A stretch of 64,000 bases of DNA from Saccharomycopsis crataegensis (Eukaryota; Ascomycota; Saccharomycetes; Ascoideales; Saccharomycopsidaceae). The notes under the pieces are model-generated. The model did not search any database and was not told the origin of the DNA. It was given only the letters and a program-made list of their open reading frames with translations. Both the position numbers and the translations under genes were made by a program. Below are positions 10,388 through 18,832 of the stretch, one piece after another (the stretch's first letter is position 1; each line of letters starts with the position of its first letter). Where the stretch lies: NCBI RefSeq assembly GCF_037102585.1, contig NW_027043820.1, positions 1,336,501-1,400,500 of the forward strand, written 5' to 3'.

Positions 10388-11896
10388 ATGCCTCCAAAGC
10401 GTCCATCTAGAAAAGCCAAAACTACCTCAAAGGTGGTGAAGCCATCTAACGTCTCTAAGAAAACGAAGAAAGCTGTTAGCTCGAAAGTTACCAAGCATGC
10501 GGCAGTCAAAGCCGATGGTCGTCACAGAAAAACCAAGCCAGCATTGAACCCAACCCCAACTTGTAAGTCCCAACCTTTGGATATCTTTGTTTGGGGGACT
10601 GGATCCATGTGTGAGCTTGGTCTTGGCCCAGCTGCCAAAACAAAGGAAGTCAAGCGTCCTAGATTGAACCCATTCTTATCAAAGGAAAACGTTGGTGTTG
10701 TTGATATTGCAGTTGGTGGGATGCATACTCTTGTGTTAGACAAAAACAATAAAGTGTGGTCTTGGGGGGCCAATGACTCATTTGTCTTGGGTAGAGACAC
10801 TGCTGGTAAAGAAAAGTTGAAAGAGATTGCCGAAACTAAAGATGATGAAGATGATGACGATGATGGAGATTTGAACGAAGCTGAATCCACTCCAGGCTTA
10901 GTGGAAAATCTCCCAACCGATGTTGAAAACAACAAGGTCATTCAATTGGCAGCCACCGACAACTTGTCAGCGGTCTTATACGAAAATGGGGATGTTTACG
11001 CTTGGGGTACTTTTAGATGTAACGAAGGGTTATTGGGATTCTCTGCCGATACCAAGTTTCAAAAGACCCCAAAGAAAATGGAGTTGAAAAACATTGTTCA
11101 ATTGGCTCCTGGTAAGGACCATATTTTGGCTCTTGACGCTTATGGTAAAGTTTTTGGCTGGGGTGATGGCCAACAATATCAATTGGGTAGAAAAGTAATG
11201 GAAAGAACTAGATTACAAAATCTTAAGCCTATGCCAGTCACTTTGAAGAACATCAAATATATCGCTTCTGGGGACTACCATGCTTTTGCAATTGATCATA
11301 AGGGAGAAGTATACACCTGGGGTCTTAACCAATATGGTCAATGTGGTATCAAGGAAGACTTGGTTGATGGTGACACTGTCACTAAACCTACCAAGGTCAC
11401 CAGATTGTCTGATAAAAACATTGTTGAAATTGCCTGTGGGGAACACCACACTTTGGCGTTGAGCAATGATGGCTCATTATATGCTTTTGGTAGATATGAT
11501 CTGTTTGAAGTTGGTATTGGTAAGGATGATTTACCAGAATACAGTTTCAAAGATGATCATGGGAAAGTTAGAGCTGTTCCATTCCCTACTTTGTTGACCA
11601 AGGTCCCTAAATTCAGATCTGTCGCCACGGGATCCCATCATTGTTTGGGTATAACTGAGGATGGTGCTGTTTACTCTTGGGGTTATGGTGATACCTATGC
11701 TGTTGGACAAGGTCCAGATGGCGATGATATCGAAGTCCCAACTAGAATCAAGAACACTGCAACCCAAGACCACGATATTTTAGTTATTGGTTGTGGTGGA
11801 CAATTCTCTGTCAGCGGTGGGATCAAGTTGTCAGATGAAGAAACTGAGAAAAGAGAAGACAAAATAGAAGACTTTGAGGAAAATAGAAATGCCTAA
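10388..11896 (+). CDS. SRM1: Ran/Gsp1 guanine-nucleotide exchange factor, RCC1 family (Srm1/Prp20)
   Basis: 502 residues from an ATG at 10388. A Lys/Arg-rich N-terminus (about residues 1-50, likely nuclear-localising and DNA-contacting) is followed by RCC1 repeats: FVWGTGSMCELGLG, VWSWGANDSFVLGR, VYAWGTF, VFGWGDGQQYQLGR, VYTWGLNQYGQCG, LYAFGRYDLFEVGIG and VYSWGYGDTYAVGQG. The segment from GRYDLFEVGI to CGGQFSVSGG is close to S. cerevisiae Prp20 as I remember it. RCC1 proteins sit on chromatin and load GTP on Ran, setting the gradient for nuclear transport. An Asp/Glu insertion at about residues 155-172 lies in the second blade. Its single CTG codon, in RYDLFEV (11501-11503), stands where S. 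cerevisiae has Met. Confidence 0.95.
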   Translation: MPPKRPSRKAKTTSKVVKPSNVSKKTKKAVSSKVTKHAAVKADGRHRKTKPALNPTPTCKSQPLDIFVWGTGSMCELGLGPAAKTKEVKRPRLNPFLSKENVGVVDIAVGGMHTLVLDKNNKVWSWGANDSFVLGRDTAGKEKLKEIAETKDDEDDDDDGDLNEAESTPGLVENLPTDVENNKVIQLAATDNLSAVLYENGDVYAWGTFRCNEGLLGFSADTKFQKTPKKMELKNIVQLAPGKDHILALDAYGKVFGWGDGQQYQLGRKVMERTRLQNLKPMPVTLKNIKYIASGDYHAFAIDHKGEVYTWGLNQYGQCGIKEDLVDGDTVTKPTKVTRLSDKNIVEIACGEHHTLALSNDGSLYAFGRYDLFEVGIGKDDLPEYSFKDDHGKVRAVPFPTLLTKVPKFRSVATGSHHCLGITEDGAVYSWGYGDTYAVGQGPDGDDIEVPTRIKNTATQDHDILVIGCGGQFSVSGGIKLSDEETEKREDKIEDFEENRNA

Positions 11897-12332
11897 ATCA
11901 GTTTGTTGAAACCAAAAGTATCTTTTTTTTCTGATTTTTTTTTTTATTGTGTATTATTTGTGTATTATTTTGCTTCCATGCTGTGTTTTTGATATTTCTT
12001 TTCTTTTTGTTCTTGAATTATTATTATTATTACTATTGTTGTTGTCTTGCACCATACATTTTTTACATCTCAATTCTGCCAGGGAGGGAAATACAAGAAA
12101 GGTTATTATCTTTTTTTTTGTCCTCTCGTTTTAAAATTAATCAATGGGATCCTAAATTTCAAACATCATCATATTCTGTTATTTTATTATTTGTAGTTGT
12201 GCTCTTCTTGTTTTATTTTTCTCTCTTTATATGTATGTGGTGGAAAAAAAAAAAAAAAAAAAAAAAGGTAAATCATTTGCACTCTTATACCTTTGAATAA
12301 GCTTAAGAAAAGCTAGACAAATACCCAACACA
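11897..12332. other. intergenic with a 23-A homopolymer
   Basis: 3' flank of SRM1 and promoter of the next gene. It has long T tracts at 11923-11945 and a run of 23 A at 12244-12266, under 90 bp before the next ATG. Two short plus-strand ORFs are homopolymer artefacts. Confidence 0.45.
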
Positions 12333-14219
12333 ATGTCAAGTGAGTTTAGAAAATTAAATTATTGTATTTTATTTTTTTTCTTTCTGTGATACACAACTAA
12401 CGTTTGTACTTTAGAATTCACTAGGACCAGCTTGAAGAGCAAAAAAAAGTTGAAAATTTCAAATCAAGAAAACTTCGTTGAATTGAAGACTTCAGAGGAT
12501 TTCTTGAACCAAGGAACTGAGGAAGAAGAATCGGGTGATAGATTTACATTATCTGATTTATCCAAATCGCTTAGATTCTACCAAAAAGCTTACGAATATT
12601 ACCTCCAGGCCAAAGACTTATCATATGCCGAGCTTGCCAATGCTAACAAAAGAAAACCGAAATCATCGCAATTACTTTTAGATTGTGTTTACAATGCTTC
12701 AAGACTTCTTTTCCATGTTTTCAACGAGTTCGTGAAAGATGATATCATAAATTTTCAAGTAGATGTGAAAAATATCGATAATGTGGTTAATAGTGATTAT
12801 CTGATCCTCAAGACTTTGCCAGAGGTGTTGAAATCGCACGAAGATGCTATCTCTATATATCAAAAGCTCTCGGCAGAAGACGGCTCTCAAGTATTTGTGT
12901 GGGACTTATTTTATAATACTTGTTTGGTTTATACTGAATTGATCGAGGATGCTAGCGAAGAGGATGTACCTATAGAAAGCTTTGAAGCGTATGTTGCTAG
13001 AGGAATGGAATTATTCAAGCAAATTTTAGAATTTCAAGTTATGGAATTGCAAAAATTGGTAGAAGAGATGAACGGTCAAAGTGGAGGTGAGCATCAACAT
13101 GCTCATGACCACGAAGGTCCATGTGATCATCATCATGACGATCAACACCATGATGAGGAAGAAGAAGATGAAGAAGAAGATGACGATGAGGAATATTCCG
13201 CCCAGGAAGCAATTGTCCCCTCGACAATTCTTGAAACGATCATATCATGCTACAGTTTCATACAATCCATTTTTGAAACTATTAATTTGAATTCTGGTTA
13301 TCAACAGGCATTCAACCCGGTGATTTTAAATGAACTTGAGATGTTTGTGGAACTGATTGAAGTGGTTCTTCAAAATTTGGTTCAGAATTTCTACCGTGAA
13401 GATAGCCACAACGATAATACCTTAAATCAAGAGGAAGAGTCTGATATGTTGGCACCATTGGACAAGAAGGATTTAATACAATTGGAAATAATCAAGACTT
13501 CTATTGGTGGCTTATCAACGAAGAACTCGTTGGATGATTTAATCACATTATGGGACTCCAAACTCAAAGAACTAGGATCCAATGTCATGAGTGTGGAACA
13601 AGAGTCTGATTTGTTCACGGAAAAATATTCAATGATTGCTGACAATTTTCAAATTTTCTACGATAGGAATGTCAGTGGGGCAAATTCTACTATCAGTGCA
13701 GAAGACCACTGGAAGCTTTTGTCTATTATGAGCAACTACTACAAGAAATCGCAAGATATTTACACCTATTTATTGAAAAAAACCCAACAAGACAGCAAAT
13801 TGAATGCCAATAATTCCATTGAATTGTCGCCATTAATCTCACAACTTGTCTTGATCATCATTTCCAGAGTAGATATTGATGTCACAAAGGTGTATTGTGA
13901 TCAATTCAAGCAGCCGGGTAATAATTTTGATAAAAGTAACATGCAAAATGGAAAAATTGATGAGATTTTGACTAGAAATATTGGTATCAATTTGAAGAAT
14001 TGTCTTAGCTATTTGAATATGAACTGCGGTCTTAGAGAAAGAATCTTTGACAAATTGTCTAGAAGACAAAAGAAGTTCCAGGTCATGTCAAGACAATATA
14101 TCCTCGGGCTTGTGGGGAATTTGCAAGTGAGCAATAACGATGATAGGCAATTACTTCGAATCGAAGTTGCGGGATTGAAAGATCTTGATGCGTATAAAGG
14201 CTTCAAATTTCCTCTATAA
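12333..14219 (+). CDS. conserved-looking helical protein of unknown function, spliced (12333..12339, 12415..14219)
   Basis: Exon 1 is only 7 nt (ATGTCAA, 12333-12339). The intron is 12340-12414 (75 nt) with donor GTGAGT, branch AACTAAC at 12395-12401 and acceptor TTTAG. Joining gives MSKFTRTSLKSKKKLK and then a frame open to 14219, about 604 residues. Without the intron the frame has no ATG near its start, which supports the splice. The protein is predicted largely alpha-helical with a TPR-like look (SKSLRFYQKAYEYYLQAKDLSYAELANA). A His/Asp/Glu-rich loop lies at about 228-265 (HQHAHDHEGPCDHHHDDQHH and then an acidic run), possibly metal-binding. I do not recognise the family by name. A cytosolic helical-repeat scaffold is a guess. 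The neighbouring genes give no hint. Confidence 0.75.
12340..12414 (+). other. spliceosomal intron
   Basis: GTGAGT donor, AACTAAC branch (12395-12401), pyrimidine-rich stretch and TTTAG acceptor at 12414. The 7-nt first coding exon puts it in phase 1. Confidence 0.8.
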
Positions 14220-14327
14220 TTTTCTAGATACCCATTTTGAAGATATGTCTTTTTTTTTTTTCTGGTCTCTTTAAAATGGGGCTTTTAATTGTACTTTTTA
14301 CCAAATTATTGATCAGGAGCTGAAACT

Positions 14328-14346
14328 GATATATATATATATATAT
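14328..14346. repeat. (TA)n microsatellite
   Basis: About nine TA units in the 280-bp spacer between the preceding gene and RIM1. Simple-sequence DNA only. Confidence 0.8.
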
Positions 14347-14499
14347 AAGAGTGTCCAAGATGTTAGGCAACTCTATAGAGTCTGCCATGACAGTGTCCCG
14401 TAACCAGAACACGAAAAAAAAAAAATAAAGAAAAAATTACGGACGCCTATGTCACCCAAATGCGACTTCACGTAACAATAAACAAACAAACAAGACATA

Positions 14500-14904
14500 A
14501 TGTTCAGACAATTGACATCCAAGCCTTTCCAATTGGCTGCTAGAAGAAATGCTTCGAGTTTTGCTAGATTATCTGTCATGGGCCGCGTCGGTGGTGAACC
14601 TGAAGCTCAGGAAACTGATGCCGGCAAAGTGTTTGTGAAATACAGTATTGCCACCAACCCTACCAAGGATGGACCTCCATCCTGGTTCAATATCTCTGTG
14701 TTTGAGCCAAAACAAGTGGAGTTCTGTGGTAATTACTTGAAGAAGGGTGCTTTGGTTCTTGTTGAAGCCAACGTTATCAACAAGTCTTACGAAAAGCCAG
14801 ACGGGACTACTGCTTATGCTACCAACTACTACCAGCAAAGAATTGACATCATCAAGAACCCATATAACCCTGACGCTGCTGGTGCTGCTACCACCTCCGA
14901 ATAA
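14500..14904 (+). CDS. RIM1: mitochondrial single-stranded DNA-binding protein Rim1
   Basis: 134 residues from an ATG at 14500. The N-terminus (MFRQLTSKPFQLAARRNASS) is rich in Arg, Ser and Ala with no acidic residue, as expected of a mitochondrial targeting peptide. It is followed by a bacterial SSB-type OB fold: LSVMGRVGGEPE, VFVKYSIATN, SWFNISVFEPKQVEFCGNYLKKGALVLVEANV and QRIDIIKNPY. Length equals S. cerevisiae Rim1 (135). Rim1 binds single-stranded mtDNA as a tetramer and works with the Hmi1/Pif1 helicases and polymerase Mip1. The tail ends in Ala/Thr/Ser residues rather than the acidic DDIPF tail of bacterial SSB, as in other yeast Rim1 proteins. Confidence 0.95.
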   Translation: MFRQLTSKPFQLAARRNASSFARLSVMGRVGGEPEAQETDAGKVFVKYSIATNPTKDGPPSWFNISVFEPKQVEFCGNYLKKGALVLVEANVINKSYEKPDGTTAYATNYYQQRIDIIKNPYNPDAAGAATTSE

Positions 14905-15103
14905 ATCTGATGGTCCATTTCACTAATGTCTTTATTTATACTATTATAATTATATATTTCAATATTTCTTTTGTTTAGGGTTCGATTGGATTGTAGCATG
15001 CTTCCATTGGTGGTTTTTTCCCGTTAAGCAAAAATAAAAAGCAAAAAAAATTAATTGGAGAAAAATAAAATAATAGGAAGTCACACAAAAAGCAAATATA
15101 GCA

Positions 15104-15605
15104 ATGTCTCTGATCACCCCAGTAAGTCATAAAATCTCTACAGTATGAATTGAATAAATAATCACCGGGTGCTATGAAATTGAAGTCCCGCACGCAAATA
15201 CACCAATGACTAATCAAATTCCAGGTATTCCCCAAAAACGCTGCTCCTCCTACCCTTCCATTTTCGCCAGGAGTCAAAGTGGGTAACTTGCTCTTTGTTT
15301 CTGGTCAAGTTCCTGTCACTCCACAAGGTAAGAAAGTCGAAGGTACCATCGCTGACAAGACAAGGCAAATATTTGCCAACATTGAGGCGATTTTGCTTGC
15401 AGGGGGATCTAGTTTGGAAAGCATTGTCAAGGCCAACATCTTTTTAACCGACATGGCAAACTTCAAGGAATTGAATGCTATTTATGCCTCATATTTCCCA
15501 CATAAAAAGCCTGCAAGAAGTTGTATTGCCGTTAGACAATTGCCTTTGGGCGTGGATGTTGAAATTGAAGTGGTTGCTCTCGTCGAGAACTCGGCCAAGA
15601 TGTGA
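15104..15605 (+). CDS. HMF1: Rid/YjgF family enamine/imine deaminase, Hmf1/Mmf1-like, spliced (15104..15121, 15225..15605)
   Basis: Exon 1 encodes MSLITP (15104-15121). The intron is 15122-15224 (103 nt, donor GTAAGT, branch region TGACTAATC at 15207-15215, acceptor CCAG), phase 0. Exon 2 continues VFPKNAAPPTLPFSPGVKVGNLLFVSGQVPVTP. The product is 132 residues, the family length. The VSGQ and ARSCIAVRQLPLGVDVEIEVVA motifs are diagnostic, including the Arg of the P-A-R-S motif that holds the substrate carboxylate. Rid proteins hydrolyse reactive 2-aminoacrylate-type enamines formed by pyridoxal-phosphate enzymes such as threonine dehydratase. S. cerevisiae has a cytosolic (Hmf1) and a mitochondrial (Mmf1) form. 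The short N-terminus here lacks a targeting peptide, favouring the cytosolic type. Confidence 0.9.
15122..15224 (+). other. spliceosomal intron
   Basis: GTAAGT donor right after the sixth codon, CTAAT-type branch about 12 nt before the CAG acceptor. Removal joins the only in-frame ATG to the Rid domain. Confidence 0.85.
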
Positions 15606-16762
15606 AAAAAAAAGTTTTGTGCAACATTTTTACAACATGGGATAAAAAAGATGCCAGATGAATTTCCCTGAAATCATTTCGTTTTATTATATAGAATTAA
15701 TAAAAATATAGGGAATTACAGTTTTGGAATTGAAGTATTATTTGTAGATTATTGGTGCAGCAACCCCCTCCCCAACTAACTGTTAAGATTCATCCAATAT
15801 TCATCCTTTCTCATCAATGGGACTATTTGAAATATGTATTGATGTTAAAAATCGACTCAGAAAGTTCAGCGTAAGAATTTAATACACCTTTTTTTTGTGT
15901 GTGTGTGCCCATGTAGTTTGGGTTATCATATTGTAATTTTATAAACTGCCCTTTATTTTTAAGGCAAAAAGCACTCTCCATTTCAATCTTTTGAACGGTC
16001 AAGATTGTTTCTTATATATTACTACGATATCCATTATCCTCCAGAAATTTCGCGCCAAATATCCCTAAACCCATACATATATGAATCTATAGATTAAAAA
16101 AAGAAATATTTTATTTTATTGATTTCGCTAAATATTTAAATTCAGAATTGCTGGCACATTATAAGCCACAGAAACTGAGAAATAATTCACTTTAGACGCT
16201 CTAACCTGTTCCTTTGCGGGCGTCGCTGTGAATGTAGTCTGGGATTCTTATTTAAGAATTGTGGGAGTTACTTTGGTAGAAGAGAGCTGTACAAAATAAG
16301 ATCCAACTATTGGAATCAAAACTTCTTTCTTTCTTTGTCAAATTTTATAAGAGAGACGAAGCAACCGATATTGAGATGGAATGTAAGACTCGCGTCATCG
16401 TACAAGGCGAAGTAAGGATAGCTAGTTTGCCAGGTTTTGTGTGTCATCATTATGGCTCATTACGTTTTTCGAAAACTTCAAGCAAGGTGTTTCACTGTCA
16501 TTTTGGACCGCCAAACCAACGCTCGGATTTTTCCATAGACACAAAAGTTTGACAGCCTGCATACTGACTGCCACTTGCCGGAGCAACAGCAGCCTGCAGG
16601 AAAGAATTCTTGCAGAGAAAATTTCCTCAGATGGCACATATTCTGCGTGTATTATCAGCTAACAATAAATTAATTTATTGTATTAATAGTAAAAAAATAA
16701 AAAAACAAAAAAATAAAAAATAAAATGAAAAATTAAATGCAACGTGGAAAACTATTTTCCCA
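15606..16762. other. 1.16 kb gene-free stretch
   Basis: Convergent spacer between HMF1 and SPE2. It holds a (GT)n run at about 15896-15906. An 80-residue plus-strand ORF at 16310-16552 and a 71-residue minus-strand ORF overlapping it show no domain, repeat or family resemblance. I see no RNA gene. Confidence 0.4.
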
Positions 16763-17989
16763 TCAGATCTTAACAAAATTAACATAAAGCAATTTATACT
16801 CGTCAATATCATACATGATCTTTTCCACCCTTTTATAACCCTTGAGTTCCACATTCTTCAACAACTTGAAACTGTTATTAGTATCGTCTTGCTTACCACT
16901 CATCCCAAGTCTGGAGTTGAATTCATCTTTCAATTCGAAAATAGTGAAGCAAAAGCAGCCTGGTTGAAATATCTTCAAAATCTTCTTCAAGACTTCCAAG
17001 TTGTTGGTGTTCAATTCATAAGGATTAACATTCGTCTCGAAACTAGCATATGACCATCCAGATTCAGGTGTAATGTGCAAGGTGTAGTAACTCGAATTAT
17101 CAACAATAGAATTAGATGAGAAACCACATGGATTGAAGCTGAAACAATTACTTTTGATATCATGGCTTCCCTCAATCTCATACAAGTGTGCTAAGCCCGA
17201 TTCTTTAAAAGTAATTTCTCCGATCTTGTGACCGTCAAATTCTCCATTAACAGTTTCGATCCCGCATTTTGATAAGAATTTTTGGGTGTTGAATACAGTT
17301 GTCACTTCATCTGATAGCCTTGTCATCAAAATTTCAAATGTTTCATCTTTAAATTCTGAAATCAATTTCTTCTTAGCAACGTCCGAAGCAATAATCGAAT
17401 TTACTGGCAAATTATTAGCGTTGATGAAACCAACACCAGAAGTAAACAAATGCCAATGGTCTTTGTTAGATTTACCAACAATATAGGAATCACCTCCAGG
17501 GAAATATTTATCCAAATATTCAACCTCGTTATTCCAGTTTTGGTGCAATTCCACTTGCTTTTGAGGAAACATGAATGACCTTCTAGAGTAAAACACTTTG
17601 AAAGCAGGGAATTTGGTCAAATCCCATTGCAAATATTCTTTAACCAATTTAAATAGCTTCTCAATGCACAACAAAGTGGTGGTTGTTCCACAAGTTTTTA
17701 AGATGATCTTATTGTTGAAGACAAACAAGGAAGATTCGGAAAGTAAGTACGCGTCCATATTGTCAGAAGAGATTTGGGACAAGATTTTGCAATTGATGTC
17801 GTCTAACAAGCTTTCCACCTGGTTAAGAGGAATGCATCTGAAGCCATTATTTGGCAAGTTTTCAATTGGTGATAACCATATTTCGAGCAATTTTTCTGGA
17901 CCTTCGAAAGCATCAGTAGAATCCAAATTTTCGACATTTTTATGGTTGATGCTCAGATATTCGCATTGGTAGGAGATTGATGGTGCCAT
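16763..17989 (-). CDS. SPE2: S-adenosylmethionine decarboxylase proenzyme Spe2
   Basis: 408 residues from an ATG at 17989. The pyruvoyl-forming site LSESSLF lies at residues 83-89, so self-cleavage is expected between Glu85 and Ser86, giving a short beta chain and a long alpha chain with an N-terminal pyruvoyl group. The catalytic Cys is in LKTCGTT (Cys100, equivalent to human Cys82). The FEGPEKLLEIW block (28-38) carries the two Glu equivalent to human Glu8 and Glu11. Further family segments are YIVGKSNKDHWHLF, CGFSSNSI and HITPESGWSYASFE. The enzyme makes decarboxylated SAM, the aminopropyl donor for spermidine and spermine. The yeast/animal eukaryotic form is putrescine-activated. No spermidine-related neighbour. 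Confidence 0.97.
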   Translation of the reverse strand: MAPSISYQCEYLSINHKNVENLDSTDAFEGPEKLLEIWLSPIENLPNNGFRCIPLNQVESLLDDINCKILSQISSDNMDAYLLSESSLFVFNNKIILKTCGTTTTLLCIEKLFKLVKEYLQWDLTKFPAFKVFYSRRSFMFPQKQVELHQNWNNEVEYLDKYFPGGDSYIVGKSNKDHWHLFTSGVGFINANNLPVNSIIASDVAKKKLISEFKDETFEILMTRLSDEVTTVFNTQKFLSKCGIETVNGEFDGHKIGEITFKESGLAHLYEIEGSHDIKSNCFSFNPCGFSSNSIVDNSSYYTLHITPESGWSYASFETNVNPYELNTNNLEVLKKILKIFQPGCFCFTIFELKDEFNSRLGMSGKQDDTNNSFKLLKNVELKGYKRVEKIMYDIDEYKLLYVNFVKI

Positions 17990-18832
17990 TTTTGCTGCTC
18001 TCTTTTTTTTTTTTTTTTGTACGGGAAGAATATTTTTTTGTATTGCTTTGTCTATGTGTGTATGGTCTATCGTCGTCTAATAACCTTTCTCGATGCAAAA
18101 AAGAGGCCCCAGCGTTTTATGATTCAGTTATTGGTAAAAGTTTTGGCCTAAGTTGTAGCGTAGTACAACGTCAAATTGTGAGGAAGGTGATTTTTGTATC
18201 AAACGTAAAACAGCTGTAAAGCGGGTGTTATCTAGGTTTCGCAGGATGAGAAATTATACGTAAGAATTCCTTTGACATTAAAGGCTTTGCTTTGGATTGT
18301 GGGTGTTTACTATTGTGTTTCTTGGTTCTTTTATGCTCTCTCCGTTGGTAATGTCCCTAAGAAATATACCTTGGTGCAGACAGACCTATGCTCTTGTATG
18401 ATTTGATCCGTGATATTAGGTCAAGTGAATCAAATAATAAATCAGGATAAACAAATTCCTTGTTGTTTTGGGCACGTCTATTTGTGTTGAACAGGTTCCT
18501 ATAAAAGAAGATAAAGATATACTCTTCCTCTTTGAATTGTTCTTGTTGTTCGTGGAGACTGACTGATTATGACAAAAAATGGTTTATGAAAATTTTATGC
18601 CGGACTTTTTTCCTTCTTTTTTTTTTTTTTTTTTTTATCCTAATTTTTTTTTTTTTTCTTGGCCTCGTTGCCAGTTGGTTGTGCAGCCGGTTTACAACAT
18701 GGAATCAAATAAAATAAAATATATTACAAAGTATAGTATAAATATCGAAACATTAATATCCAATCCCAGGAAATAACAAAAAACAAACAGAAATAAACCG
18801 CACATCAAAAAAAATGGTCCTGCCACACCGCA
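17990..18832. other. SPE2 promoter/5' UTR and 3' flank of the kinase gene
   Basis: 843 bp between two minus-strand genes. A T run of about 16 lies at 18004-18019, just upstream of the SPE2 ATG, and two further T runs at about 18618-18657. No convincing ORF or RNA gene. Confidence 0.4.

Noticed and set aside
16310-16552. 80-residue ORF in the SPE2/HMF1 spacer
   Set aside because: Overlapped by an equally long opposite-strand ORF, and no family resemblance or intron signal.
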